DNA of 64,000 nt from positions 62,001 through 126,000 of the forward strand of contig OZ244956.1 of NCBI GenBank assembly GCA_965222505.1. The letters run 5' to 3'. How positions within the stretch are numbered: position 1 is the stretch's first letter; each line of letters starts with the position of its first letter. Shown in pieces: positions 43,574 to 53,426 of the stretch. The position numbers and the translations under genes are program-made. The notes under the pieces are model-generated. The model had not been told where the DNA came from and searched no databases. It was given only the letters and a program-made list of their open reading frames with translations. This stretch comes from G965222505 sp965222505 (GTDB lineage Bacteria > Bacteroidota > Rhodothermia > Rhodothermales > DATKEJ01).

Positions 43574-46500
43574 ATGAAAAAGATGGTGGCGGTTCTGTGC
43601 CTCTCACTGGCTTTGCCTTTGTTTGTACAGGCACAGGAACGGGAAAAGGGATGGGATGCACGTCAGGTAGAAAAGTGGGCCCAGCAGCAAGCCGGCAAGC
43701 GAATGCAACGTGGGGCCCGGATCGACTGTGAGGACTTTACGAACCGGCGGGATGCCATCATGAACGGCAACCGCATCACGACCCAGATCCTGAACTTTGG
43801 CTCCATTTCAGCACCCGGCAATACCATCACGGACATCGTCTGGAATGGCTTGGGGTACGGGTTTGAGTTCGGACCGTTTGTAGCCGCTGAAATCGAGGAT
43901 CCAGACCGCCAAGATCCCCAGAGCGTGCCAAAAGTAGATCTGGAAGGGAACGTGGTTCTTGATGCAGCAGGGGATACCGTTTGGGTCATGCATGTGGTGT
44001 CAGACGGGTTGGTGTCCAATGGGGGCGAAATCTCGCCCGATGGATCGGAATTCTGGGGCTGGCAACCATTGGCCTGCGCACAGCCGGTTGGAAATTTTGA
44101 AGGGATTGAAGTGGTCAATGCCAATTCAAGCCTGATACCTACCAGCGATGCCCGAGATAATGACCTGGATGGTCAACCTGACTCCTGGCCCGAATCCTGG
44201 TTCAACGAAGACCTGGAACGGTACGTGTGGCCCGGCGCCCTCCAACAAGGCGCTTCCAACGCCGATAAGGAATCGTTGTACTTCATGAATGATTACAACA
44301 ATCCTGAATTTGCATATTACCCCTTTCCGTCAGATAGTACCCGCCGCGGGTTGGGGCTGGAAGTGGAAACCCGAATCTACCAGTGGGCCAACCCGCTCGC
44401 TGAAGACGCCCTCTTCCTGATCTACAAGATCACCAACAAAAGCGAACGTGACTTGGATAACGTCATCTTCGGCATGTGGGGCGATCCGCATGTGGGCGGC
44501 CCCAACGACTGGCCGGATGATTTTGCGTTCTTCGACAGGGACCTCAACATGGTCTTTGCCTGGGATGCCGATGGCCGCTCCGATATTCCGGGCAGACCGC
44601 CAGGGTATTTTGGCTATACCTTCCTGGAGAGCCCCGGCCTGGGTGCGGAAATAATCAATGGGGTTTCCTTCGAAGGAGATGGCATTGACAACGACAATGA
44701 CGGCTTGCTGGATGAATCCTGGACCGATGGCATCGACAACGATGGCGATTGGAGCCCGGACCGGGATGATGTGGGCATTGACGGCATTCCCGGTACAGGG
44801 GATGAAGGGGAAGGAGACGGCTTCCCGACCGCAGGGGATCAATTCGACATCACCAAGCCTGGCGAGCCCAACTTCGAGTTTACCGACATTGACGAAAGTG
44901 ACATGATCGGGCTGACCTCGTTTGCTTCACCCCGTTTTGCCGGAAACCGAATTTCGAACGATGAGCGGGTTTGGTCCATGATTCAGCCCGGTCGCTTCGA
45001 TGATGTGCCTGAGGAACCAGGGGACTATGTATTTCTCTATGGATCTGGAAATTTTCCACTTAGAGCGGGGGAAACCAAACGCTTTTCGATTGCGCTCGTT
45101 ATCGGGGAGAGTTTTGAAGACCTTCGCCTGAATGTCGAAACCGTTCAACAAATTTTTAACGTGGGCTATCGGTTCGCCAAGCCGCCGGATAAACCCCGCT
45201 TGACGGCTGTTCCAGGTGATGGGAAAGTGACGCTCTATTGGGATGATCGGGCGGAATCGTCCGTGGACCCCCTTTCTTTGGAAGAAGACTTTGAGGGGTA
45301 TGTTATCTACCGTTCCACTGACCATGAGTTTAGCGATCAGCAAACCATTACGGACATCAATGGCTCTAAATTCCTGTTTAGACCCCTAACCAATGCCGTA
45401 GGGGTAGAAGCCAAATTTGATCTGAAAAACGGCATCAATGGTCCTTCACCCATTCCTTTTGGGGGCCGTGGCGTCTCCTATGACTTGGGTAGTGATACCG
45501 GGTTGTTTCACACGTATGTAGACTCCAACAATGTGCGCAATGGCCAGACCTATTATTACAGTGTTGGGGCCTACGACCGAGGGTTTGCAGGGGGGGATGA
45601 AGGGGCCTTCACTAACGGGATTCCGCCGAGTGAAACCAGCAAAACGATCACGTTTAACCCGGTAGATGATAGCTTTATTTTCGACTTTAACACGGCATCG
45701 GTGATCCCTCGGCCAAGGGTAGCCGGGTATGTACCCCCTTCCATCGAAGCGGCTGGTGGACTGGAGCAAGTTTCAGGTAGTGGCACCGGCCCGATCACCA
45801 TAAAAATACTTGATGAACTGGTGGTGCCGGCAGAAGGAGAGTACAGAATTTCATTTGAGGCTATAGACGAAGCGGTCATGTATAGCGTGACCAATGAGAA
45901 GCCCACGACCGTAGAGTTGACTGCCTCTCTGGGCAAAGTGACCGGACTCGGATTCCAGAACATCATTGGTTCTTCTTTCTCGTTAAGGACATCTTCGGGT
46001 ACCGTGTTGCAGTCCGGTACGGATTATGCCCTGAGCCCTGAGCAAGGGACCATTCAGGTTAATTCAGGTACGGTGTCCTCGGGGGAAACGCTCACGGCTT
46101 CGTTTCTCTATCAGCCAATTGTTGAGAGCCGCTACTTACAAAACGAAGAGTCCAATCTGGTGTTCGATGGGTTGCATGTGTTTGTTCAGGATGAGCCGCT
46201 TGAAGTGAACAATCGGCGCACCGGTTGGGCACAGGGGGGGCAAGATATTCCCTATGAAGTGCGCGTGGCTACTGCTGGGCCGGGCCGTGTTCCTCAGCCT
46301 CACGACTACGAAATCACTTTTGAAAACAGCGACGTCACCACCAGTTTTAACACCAACTTGCCGCTTCCATTCAGGGTGGTCAACCTCTCCAAAGCCAATC
46401 AGCCGGTAGATGTCTTTGTGCCCGATGTCAACCGGGATGGACTTTGGAATATCAATGAGCCGTTGATTTTCATAGAAGAGGTTGACGGCGCCGTCACGGC

Positions 46501-46966
46501 AACTTGGGAGGTCGTTTTTCAGGATGAGGGGCGCTTCCCTGGTGCAGGAGATGTGTTCTTTATCCGTACCCGAAAACCGTTTACGGGTGAAGACACGTTT
46601 GTATTCCGGACGCAAGGTGCAAAGACGGAACCAGAACGGACCAGGCAAGAACTGGAAGAGATCTATGTGGTGCCCAACCCGTATGTGGCAACCAATGAGT
46701 TGGAACCCCGGAATCCGGTCGCCAATGACCAGCGGGGTGACCGCCGGCTGTACTTCGCCAATGTCCCTGCAAAGTGTACCATCCGTATTTATACCCTTGC
46801 AGGCGAACTGGTCGATACATTGATCCATGACAGCCTACTGGATGACGGTAAGGTGTTCTGGGACCTGCGAACCAAGGACAACATGAACATCGCCCACGGT
46901 ATGTACCTCTACCAGGTGGATAGCGAAGCTGGATCTTTCATTGGGAAATTTGCGGTGATCAAATGA
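43574..46966 (+). CDS. Large exported protein with T9SS-like C-terminus
   Basis: A protein of 1130 residues from the ATG at 43574, which gives the signal peptide MKKMVAVLCLSLALPLFVQA; the frame opens 10 codons earlier. An acidic stretch (about 380-430: DNDNDGLLDESWTDGIDNDG, DVGIDGIPGTGDEG) is probably calcium-binding. A fibronectin-like part (about 540-700) follows, starting KPRLTAVPGDGKVTLYWDDRAE. The C-terminus has VPNPYVATNELEPR, RIYTLAGELVDTL and AHGMYLYQVDS, a sorting-domain variant ending KFAVIK. It is co-encoded with a TonB receptor and a PorV-like protein (4-base overlap). Function unknown; a surface partner of the receptor is the simplest guess. Confidence 0.8.
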   Translation: MKKMVAVLCLSLALPLFVQAQEREKGWDARQVEKWAQQQAGKRMQRGARIDCEDFTNRRDAIMNGNRITTQILNFGSISAPGNTITDIVWNGLGYGFEFGPFVAAEIEDPDRQDPQSVPKVDLEGNVVLDAAGDTVWVMHVVSDGLVSNGGEISPDGSEFWGWQPLACAQPVGNFEGIEVVNANSSLIPTSDARDNDLDGQPDSWPESWFNEDLERYVWPGALQQGASNADKESLYFMNDYNNPEFAYYPFPSDSTRRGLGLEVETRIYQWANPLAEDALFLIYKITNKSERDLDNVIFGMWGDPHVGGPNDWPDDFAFFDRDLNMVFAWDADGRSDIPGRPPGYFGYTFLESPGLGAEIINGVSFEGDGIDNDNDGLLDESWTDGIDNDGDWSPDRDDVGIDGIPGTGDEGEGDGFPTAGDQFDITKPGEPNFEFTDIDESDMIGLTSFASPRFAGNRISNDERVWSMIQPGRFDDVPEEPGDYVFLYGSGNFPLRAGETKRFSIALVIGESFEDLRLNVETVQQIFNVGYRFAKPPDKPRLTAVPGDGKVTLYWDDRAESSVDPLSLEEDFEGYVIYRSTDHEFSDQQTITDINGSKFLFRPLTNAVGVEAKFDLKNGINGPSPIPFGGRGVSYDLGSDTGLFHTYVDSNNVRNGQTYYYSVGAYDRGFAGGDEGAFTNGIPPSETSKTITFNPVDDSFIFDFNTASVIPRPRVAGYVPPSIEAAGGLEQVSGSGTGPITIKILDELVVPAEGEYRISFEAIDEAVMYSVTNEKPTTVELTASLGKVTGLGFQNIIGSSFSLRTSSGTVLQSGTDYALSPEQGTIQVNSGTVSSGETLTASFLYQPIVESRYLQNEESNLVFDGLHVFVQDEPLEVNNRRTGWAQGGQDIPYEVRVATAGPGRVPQPHDYEITFENSDVTTSFNTNLPLPFRVVNLSKANQPVDVFVPDVNRDGLWNINEPLIFIEEVDGAVTATWEVVFQDEGRFPGAGDVFFIRTRKPFTGEDTFVFRTQGAKTEPERTRQELEEIYVVPNPYVATNELEPRNPVANDQRGDRRLYFANVPAKCTIRIYTLAGELVDTLIHDSLLDDGKVFWDLRTKDNMNIAHGMYLYQVDSEAGSFIGKFAVIK

Positions 46967-48030
46967 GCCAGATGCGAATACCAAAACCCATCATCCGTTC
47001 CCTGTTCCTGATCTGCTTTCTGCTGCTGGCCGAAATGCCGGTTGGGGCACAGACCACGGGGTCGCCGCAACGCGATACCATTACAAAAACCGGGACCACC
47101 GCAGCCCAATTTTTGAAATTGGGCGTCGGGGCACGTGCCATTGCATTAGGTGGTGCCTTTGTAGCGGAGGCCAACGATTTGTCTGCCCTCTATTGGAATC
47201 CTGCCGGCCTGGCCGAGCTCAGAGGAAGTGCCGTCCAATTGGCCCATACCGAATACCTCGCAGGCATCGACTACGAATATGCCGCATTTGGCGTAAACCT
47301 GGGGAATTTGGGTACATTGGGGGCTTCCCTGATCTTCCTGAACTCTGGAGAAATGGAGGTGCGCACCGTCCGCCAGCCAGAGGGTACAGGAGAACAGTTC
47401 AGGGTACAGGATTTCGCTTTGCAGTTGTCTTACGGCCGGGCCCTGACTGACCGATTCAAAATTGGCGGTACCGCCAAGTATATCCGGGAACAGATCTGGC
47501 ACAGTTCCGCCTCTGCACTTGCGGTAGACGTTGGGGTGCTGTTTACCACACCGTATGACCGCCTCCGGCTGGGGGCCAGTATCGCCAACTTTGGTCCTAA
47601 AATGCGAATGGATGGCCGGGATATTATCTTTAGCGAAGATCCCAGCCCTACGCAAAGCGGCAACGTGGAGGTGGTGAACGCAACGTACCTGTTGGATCAA
47701 CATCCATTGCCTCTGCTGTTCCGGTTCGGACTGGCCTGGGATGCACTCAACGCTGCTGATCATCGTCTGGTGCTTTCCACAGATGCTTCACACCCCAATG
47801 ACAACAGTGAATCGCTCAGTGTGGGTGGGGAGTACAGCTTCAGGCAACTCGTTGCCATCAGAGCGGGTTACCGAGATATGTTTGAAACCGATGGCGAAAA
47901 AGGCCTGACCTTTGGAGGGGGGCTGAACTTGCGGTTGGATCAAAGCCTGCGTGCCCAATTTGATTACGCCTACGCCGATTTTGGTCGCCTGGAGCAGACC
48001 CACTGGTTCACGGTGAATCTCATCTTTTAG
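46963..48030 (+). CDS. PorV/PorQ-family outer-membrane protein
   Basis: A 355-residue barrel of the PorV/PorQ (UPF0164) family. The signal peptide ends near VGA-Q. The family signature AAQFLKLGVGARAIALGGAFVA and DLSALYWNPAGLAEL follow directly, then barrel strands ending in HWFTVNLIF. In T9SS, PorV shuttles cargo from the secretion pore to the attachment machinery. Many paralogues are linked to specific secreted proteins. Its ATG overlaps the end of the preceding gene by 4 bases, so it may serve that protein. Confidence 0.88.
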   Translation: MSQMRIPKPIIRSLFLICFLLLAEMPVGAQTTGSPQRDTITKTGTTAAQFLKLGVGARAIALGGAFVAEANDLSALYWNPAGLAELRGSAVQLAHTEYLAGIDYEYAAFGVNLGNLGTLGASLIFLNSGEMEVRTVRQPEGTGEQFRVQDFALQLSYGRALTDRFKIGGTAKYIREQIWHSSASALAVDVGVLFTTPYDRLRLGASIANFGPKMRMDGRDIIFSEDPSPTQSGNVEVVNATYLLDQHPLPLLFRFGLAWDALNAADHRLVLSTDASHPNDNSESLSVGGEYSFRQLVAIRAGYRDMFETDGEKGLTFGGGLNLRLDQSLRAQFDYAYADFGRLEQTHWFTVNLIF

Positions 48031-48060
48031 CGGCGCAAGTTCTTGAGGTGCTATGCTTAA

Positions 48061-48092
48061 TTTGTAGAATAACTACCGATCCCGTACCTTTA
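48061..48092 (+). promoter_or_regulatory. Bacteroidota-type promoter candidate for GHL10 gene
   Basis: TTTG at 48061-48064 and TACCTTTA at 48085-48092 are separated by 20 bases, close to TTTG-N19-21-TAnnTTTG. A Shine-Dalgarno GAGGAGG lies about 10 bases before the ATG at 48141. Motif match only. Confidence 0.42.
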
Positions 48093-48140
48093 AGCAAACA
48101 CAAGCACAAATACGCTTTCGCCTGAGGAGGCAAGAGCCCC

Positions 48141-49742
48141 ATGTACACGCACGCCGTTCGATGGACGGTTGTGTCGGTGTGTATCTTCATATTTGGCCTA
48201 TGGCCGGGCCATTTGGCACATGCCCGGCAAACCGAACCTTCACAGGAATTCAGGGGGACCTGGATTGCTACGGTTTCGGGTTTAGACTGGCCGCACGGGA
48301 ATACAACGGCACAACAACAGGCTGAGTTGATTCAGTTACTGGATGGGCTGAAGGCAGCAGGCATGAACACCGTTTTCTTCCAGGTTCGCGGGGAAGCTGA
48401 TGCATTTTATGAATCCCCATTTGAGCCCTGGTCAAAATGGTTAACCGGAAAACAGGGGCGCGCACCTGAACCCTTCTATGACCCGCTTGCTTTTGCGATA
48501 CAGGAGGCGCATAAACGAGGGCTAGAGCTTCATGCATGGATCAATCCTTTTCGGGTCTCCCGCAATGTAAAGAAGTTAGCCGCGCATAAAACGCACCTCA
48601 TAAACCGCAAACCAAAGTGGGTTCTGCGCGCAGGACCCGTGGCGATGCTAGACCCTGGCCAACCCGCCGTACGTGATTATGTCTCTGGGATCGTGGCTGA
48701 TATTGTCAAACGGTATAATGTAGACGGGATACATTTTGACGATTATTTCTACCCCTATCCTCCAAATGCCTTGAAGCACCAGGATGGCCGAACCTATAAA
48801 AACTACAACCGGGGGATCCAGGATGTCAGCGTGTGGCGGCGGGATAATATTAATCGATTCGTTGCCCAGGTCGCGCAGACGATCCGTATGATTGATCCGA
48901 CGGTGAAGTTTGGAATCAGTCCATTCGGAATCTGGAAGCAAGGCATCCCCAAAGGAACGTCAGGCATGGATTCTTATTCCCTGCTCTATGCTGATCCTCC
49001 AACCTGGCTCGCTGAAGGATCGGTAGACTATATTATTCCACAGTTATACTGGGGATTTGAAGGCAGGCAAGACTATGCAGCCCTGGCCGACTGGTGGGCA
49101 ACCATCCGTCAACAACGGCACCTTTACATCGGCCACGGTTTATATAAAACCGATCAGTCCACCTATGATGGGCCCCTGTTGGCTTCCAAAGACATCACGA
49201 ATCAGGTTTCCTATAACCGCAAACACCCTGAAATTGCTGGCAGTGCTTTTTTTCGGGCTCAGAACTTGACTTCATCACGCAAAAAGACCTGGGCGAAGAC
49301 CCTCACCCGGTCTTTTTATTCCTATGCCGCACCGACCCCAACAATGCCCTGGAAAGATGCCACGCCACCTTCAGCGCCGGAGGGCTTAATGCTGACCACC
49401 ATTCAAAACCGGCAAGTGGTGCTGTCCTGGCGTCCTCCCCATGATGCTTCCCCAAGACAGCGGTATGCAATTTACCGGATACCGGAAAAAGAAAACCCCC
49501 GCTGGGAAGATGTACCTAAGAACCCCCAATACCGGGTTGACCTCACCGGGGAGACCTTCTGGATTGACCGCAATGTAAAGGAAGGACAATCCTATGCCTA
49601 TACGGTGACGACGCTCAGCCCCAATTCAGTTGAGAGCACACCCAGCAATGGGGTTAACATTAACCTTGTACGCTTCTCCGATCACACACAGACTCGGGGG
49701 CGTCAGTCCAATACCCGATTGGCTGCTTCACCAGGGCAATAG
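48141..49742 (+). CDS. GHL10-family glycoside hydrolase-like protein with C-terminal Fn3
   Basis: A 533-residue exported protein. The signal peptide ends near AHA-R (about 29). The GHL10/DUF187 barrel (about 38-400) begins EFRGTWIATVSGLDWP and continues with NTVFFQVRGEADAFYESP, ELHAWINPFRV, DPGQPAVRDYVSGIVADIVKRYNVDGIHFDDYFYPY and FGISPFGIW. The fibronectin-type-III-like C-terminus (about 415-510) starts SAPEGLMLTTIQNRQVVLSW. Relatives cleave cell-wall or polysaccharide backbones. The substrate here is unknown. It has its own promoter candidate and ribosome site. Confidence 0.87.
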   Translation: MYTHAVRWTVVSVCIFIFGLWPGHLAHARQTEPSQEFRGTWIATVSGLDWPHGNTTAQQQAELIQLLDGLKAAGMNTVFFQVRGEADAFYESPFEPWSKWLTGKQGRAPEPFYDPLAFAIQEAHKRGLELHAWINPFRVSRNVKKLAAHKTHLINRKPKWVLRAGPVAMLDPGQPAVRDYVSGIVADIVKRYNVDGIHFDDYFYPYPPNALKHQDGRTYKNYNRGIQDVSVWRRDNINRFVAQVAQTIRMIDPTVKFGISPFGIWKQGIPKGTSGMDSYSLLYADPPTWLAEGSVDYIIPQLYWGFEGRQDYAALADWWATIRQQRHLYIGHGLYKTDQSTYDGPLLASKDITNQVSYNRKHPEIAGSAFFRAQNLTSSRKKTWAKTLTRSFYSYAAPTPTMPWKDATPPSAPEGLMLTTIQNRQVVLSWRPPHDASPRQRYAIYRIPEKENPRWEDVPKNPQYRVDLTGETFWIDRNVKEGQSYAYTVTTLSPNSVESTPSNGVNINLVRFSDHTQTRGRQSNTRLAASPGQ

Positions 49743-49805
49743 TTCAGGCATATTTCCGGTCTTTGTGCTATATTCCGATTACCTGCTCTAAGGACAGCAT
49801 ATTGA

Positions 49806-49833
49806 ATTGTTGCATCCTATTGTTGCATCCTAT
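49806..49833 (+). repeat. 13-bp direct repeat before nucleotidase gene
   Basis: TTGTTGCATCCTA-type units repeat with a period of 13 over 28 bases, ending 13 bases before the ATG at 49847. It may be slippage or a site for a regulator; the sequence gives no further clue. Confidence 0.5.
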
Positions 49834-49846
49834 AGCACTTCCCCAG

Positions 49847-51400
49847 ATGATCAAACAAATCTCCAGAGGCCGTCCCGCTATTCTGTTTCTTATGCTGTGC
49901 ACGTTGTACAGTGCAGGGTGTTCTTCGTCAACCTCTGTTGTTGAGCCTGTCAACCCGGCACTTCAACAACGGGAAAGGGTACTCGATACGGTCGTAAACC
50001 TGACCATCCTGCAACTGAACGATGTTTATGAGATTACGCCCATTGAAGGGGGGAAAAGTGGCGGGATTGCCCGTGTAGCCCGTATCCGAAAAGACCTGCT
50101 GGCTGAGAACCCGAATACAATCGGCGTATTAGCGGGCGATTTCCTAAGCCCCTCGGCATTGGGTACGGCAAAAGTTGAGGGCGAGCGACTTGCAGGGAAA
50201 CAGATGGTGGCTGCGCTAAATACAATGGGCCTGGATTATGTAACCTTTGGAAATCATGAGTTTGACTTAAAGGAAGCAGACCTAAAAAAGCGTATGATGG
50301 AGTCCGATTTCCAATGGATCTCAGGCAATGTCAAAACGGGAACAGGTGCAGCATTCGAAGGGGCTTTACCATACATACTTCGTACCTTTCAGAACGGAGA
50401 TGGGGCTGAGGTGAAAATCGCTATTTTGGGTGTAACCCTGGATGCTACAGACAAACCCTATGTCCAATACCTTGACCCATTGAATACCATCAAAGCGCAG
50501 GTTGAAACACTAAAAGATCAGGTAGATGTCTTCCTTGCTCTGTCGCATCTGGATGCTGAGCAAGACATTGAGCTTGCTGTTGCCGTGCCAGAACTTGATC
50601 TCATCATGGGCGGGCATGACCATGAGAATATGCACCTCCGGCGTGGCAAAGGGATGACCCCAATCGCCAAAGCCGATGCCAATGCGCGATCTGTCTTTAT
50701 ACATGAACTAGCATTTGACACGAAAACGGGAAAACGGACGATCCAATCGACCTATTATCCGGTCACAGATGCGATTCCGGATGAGCCAGACACGGCGGAA
50801 GTGGTCCGGGTTTGGGTAGAGAAAGCCTTCCTTGGATTCCGGGAGAGTGGGTTCGAGCCGGAGAAGGTACTGGTTCGTTCGACCGAACCATTGGATGGCC
50901 TGGAGGCCAGCGTTCGCAACAGAAGCACCCGCCTCACAGAACTTATCGCTGACGGCATGCTACGTGAGGTGCCAGAGGCTGACTTGTCGATCTATAACAG
51001 CGGGTCGATACGCATTGATGATATCCTTCCACCTTCTGAACTCACGCAATATGATGTTATTCGTATTCTTCCATTTGGCGGAAATGTAGTGCGCACCAAG
51101 ATGAAGGGCCGGTTGGTGGATTGGATCCTCACCCAGGGAGAGATCAATAAGGGGGTAGGCGGATATCTCCACTACGCCGGTGTTGAGGGCGCAGCAGACG
51201 GATCATGGCATATCGGGGGCACACCGATCAACCCGGAAGCTGATTACACGGTTGTTATCAGCGATTATCTGCTGACGGGCCTCGAAACGAACCTCAGCTT
51301 CTTGACACGGGACAACCCCGATCTTGAAGTCATGGAAGAGTTACGGGATATAAGAAAGGTGCTGCGTGACGAGTTGGTTCGGGTATATTCAGGATCTTAA
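49847..51400 (+). CDS. 5'-nucleotidase/UshA-type lipoprotein
   Basis: A protein of 517 residues from the ATG at 49847. An ORF start 28 codons earlier has no function, since the lipoprotein signal starts here: MIKQISRGRPAILFLMLCTL with lipobox YSAGC (Cys at about 25). The metallophosphatase domain has LQLNDVYEITP, GDFLSPSALG, FGNHEFDLKE, LSHLDAEQD and MGGHDHEN, the dimetal site. The C-terminal nucleotidase domain has YNSGSIR and ILPFGGNVV. It would release phosphate from nucleotides outside the cytoplasmic membrane. It overlaps the convergent FHA gene by 4 bases. Confidence 0.9.
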   Translation: MIKQISRGRPAILFLMLCTLYSAGCSSSTSVVEPVNPALQQRERVLDTVVNLTILQLNDVYEITPIEGGKSGGIARVARIRKDLLAENPNTIGVLAGDFLSPSALGTAKVEGERLAGKQMVAALNTMGLDYVTFGNHEFDLKEADLKKRMMESDFQWISGNVKTGTGAAFEGALPYILRTFQNGDGAEVKIAILGVTLDATDKPYVQYLDPLNTIKAQVETLKDQVDVFLALSHLDAEQDIELAVAVPELDLIMGGHDHENMHLRRGKGMTPIAKADANARSVFIHELAFDTKTGKRTIQSTYYPVTDAIPDEPDTAEVVRVWVEKAFLGFRESGFEPEKVLVRSTEPLDGLEASVRNRSTRLTELIADGMLREVPEADLSIYNSGSIRIDDILPPSELTQYDVIRILPFGGNVVRTKMKGRLVDWILTQGEINKGVGGYLHYAGVEGAADGSWHIGGTPINPEADYTVVISDYLLTGLETNLSFLTRDNPDLEVMEELRDIRKVLRDELVRVYSGS

Positions 51401-52620
51401 TCCATCAGCATAAATTCGAGTACAACGCCCGATCCCAACTGAATGCGGTCTCCGTTTTCTAGCCTCCGAAAATGGCGGCGTACAGGAATGGCCGTACGAT
51501 TGACTCCACGAATAATCATCGTGCCAAAGCGGCTTCCATCGTCTCTAATCTTGAAAGACCGGGTGGCCGGATCAAATTGGATACTGGCGTGCGCCCTGGA
51601 GATTTCAGCGTATTCAGGTTGGGCTTCATCGTCAAACGTGATCTGGTTATAGCGAGTGCCCTGATTTCCATACTGAACAACAGGATTTCGACCGATATGG
51701 CAAGTGCCGTCTGTGGATTTGAGCTGGAAGGTACGATTCGAGCTGCGCGTACCTCCCTTGATCAGGCGAAGTTGAGCGACTGAGGCACTAGGTGGTGCCG
51801 GTGTATTTGATTTTGAGACCAGGTTGATCATATGTCTTTTTTCTGTAAGCGCCTGTGCTGTTTCGGGGTCCAATTGCTCAGGAGGAGACAAAACGATTTC
51901 AATTTCAATAGGCGTGGATTTAAAGATTTCCAGTTCAGCTTCTCGCAGATGCCGGATCAAGGCCGGCCCAAATTGGGCATTCTGATTGTTGATGAAGTAG
52001 TCGGTTAACACCATACGTTCTGATGCATTTTGAGCAAGCATCAGGACTTGAATCGCGGAAATAGAATGTTCAGACATTGATCGATAAGGGCTCAAAAGCC
52101 ATTCGAGGTCATAAAATAAAGCATCTCTCAATTCCAGGGGCGTACGTTGAAGGTGCCGAGGGGAGGGTATTGAAGACTTCAGGGGGGATAGAGAGGAGGC
52201 TGGACGGTTTTCAGGAAAGGATGGGAATTCGATAGCTTTCCAGTAGAGTTCGCGCTGTTGATAAAACTCCTGCCAGTGGGGAAGGTCAAATGCGATAGCC
52301 AAGCGGGCAAGGCTGTCTACGACCCTGAACTTGTCATTTGAATCAAGCGTGCCGCCTGAATGGAGATACATGCAGACTGTGCCTAACTCTTCATAAAGCC
52401 CGATATTAAGAAATGGATTGTTTTCACCATGCTTGCTCAATTGAGGAGGATTAGCATCTTGAAGTAGGTCCAGGGTATGTTTGAGGGAAGAAGCTGGGGT
52501 AACGGGGTGCGGGGTTGGAGTTGAAGAGGTAGCTACATTATTGCTCTGGAGCCATGCTTGTAAACCAATGTGGACATGTAACAGGAGGGCACTCAGTTCG
52601 ATGCGATCAGGATCGGGCAT
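51397..52620 (-). CDS. FHA-domain protein
   Basis: A 407-residue cytoplasmic protein. The C-terminal forkhead-associated domain (about 310-407) has HIGRNPV, SRAHASIQFD, IRDDGSRFGTMI and LENGDRIQLGSG, the phosphothreonine-binding face with Arg, Ser and the His of RAH. The first 300 residues are helical, of no recognised family, and contain a low-complexity segment SSLSPLKSSIPSPRH. FHA proteins read Ser/Thr kinase signals. The kinase at 12.5-14.3 kb is the only one in view, but it is too far away to claim a link. Confidence 0.8.
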   Translation of the reverse strand: MPDPDRIELSALLLHVHIGLQAWLQSNNVATSSTPTPHPVTPASSLKHTLDLLQDANPPQLSKHGENNPFLNIGLYEELGTVCMYLHSGGTLDSNDKFRVVDSLARLAIAFDLPHWQEFYQQRELYWKAIEFPSFPENRPASSLSPLKSSIPSPRHLQRTPLELRDALFYDLEWLLSPYRSMSEHSISAIQVLMLAQNASERMVLTDYFINNQNAQFGPALIRHLREAELEIFKSTPIEIEIVLSPPEQLDPETAQALTEKRHMINLVSKSNTPAPPSASVAQLRLIKGGTRSSNRTFQLKSTDGTCHIGRNPVVQYGNQGTRYNQITFDDEAQPEYAEISRAHASIQFDPATRSFKIRDDGSRFGTMIIRGVNRTAIPVRRHFRRLENGDRIQLGSGVVLEFMLMD

Positions 52621-52847
52621 AGGGGTATTTCAGTTTGAGTCCATATACGCATGCAAAAATAAGGGGTTGCGGGTTAAGTCATTACAAAGACTTTGCTTCA
52701 TGAGAATATCCGTTATTGCAAGAAAATGTAAAATCATTAATAACATCGAACAAGGGTTTCTGCTATTTCTGTATGCTCGCGGCGTATGCATGGCAAGAAC
52801 AGGGCGCACGCTACCCATACAGCCTTTCTAAACTGAATAGAGAAATG

Positions 52848-52881
52848 CGTAACCCAAGTGGTGTACTATACTTGGGTTACG
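52848..52881 (-). terminator. 12-bp perfect hairpin after the DoxX-like gene
   Basis: CGTAACCCAAGT and ACTTGGGTTACG pair over 12 bases with a 10-base loop, 30 bases beyond the stop of the DoxX-like gene. There is no T-run on either strand, so RNA stabilisation or a binding site is as likely as termination. The surrounding 290 bases between the two genes hold nothing else. Confidence 0.45.
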
Positions 52882-52910
52882 TAGTGAACGAGGTCATGTC
52901 TACCTTCAGC

Positions 52911-53285
52911 TCAGTCACCCTCGATGCCGGAGTCTTTGGGGAAGGTGCCAGAGATCACCCAAGCCGCACCTGCCAGGGAGAGGTCTTTAAGGAGGTTAGG
53001 CATGGATGCTTCATTCCCGGAAATCACACCTGGAAGATGCAAGGCGAGAACGAAAATCAGTAGCATGAGGGCCAATAATTGGCATGCAAGGCGAGCATAC
53101 TTACCAGTTAGAATCGCAATACAGGCTGCGATCAAACAAACCCCTGTAAGGTAGACCCAGAAAACACCTCCGGGTATGGGTACCATTGCTGCCATTGCAG
53201 GTCCATTCATGAAATGAAACAGTCCAAAAATAGCGAAGGGGATTGCGTATACAATACGACCGAGTTTGAAGGGAGCAAGGTTCAT
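52911..53285 (-). CDS. DoxX-like small membrane protein
   Basis: A protein of about 124 residues with four membrane helices (near 8-25, 38-60, 65-85 and 98-115). FGLFHFMNGPAMAAMVP is the DoxX/SURF4-like pattern. The start at 53285 (ATG) is chosen because GGAG stands 8 bases upstream; the GTG at 53294 would sit on that ribosome site. Members are linked to redox or quinone biology, but no function is firm. It stands alone. Confidence 0.72.
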   Translation of the reverse strand: MNLAPFKLGRIVYAIPFAIFGLFHFMNGPAMAAMVPIPGGVFWVYLTGVCLIAACIAILTGKYARLACQLLALMLLIFVLALHLPGVISGNEASMPNLLKDLSLAGAAWVISGTFPKDSGIEGD

Positions 53286-53426
53286 GTCATGCACTCCGTT
53301 AGGGTTTGGTGGTAAAGAAGAAACGTCGCTGACTATGAAGACTTAATGGCGGTGCTTAAAGTATATACATCTAAATGCAAAATGCCAATACTTTGCCCAA
53401 AACAAAGCCGCTTTTGTGAAAGAAAT

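Noticed and set aside
46136..46828. Minus-strand ORF of 230 codons
   Set aside because: Antisense to the sorting-domain end of the 1130-residue protein; no independent support.
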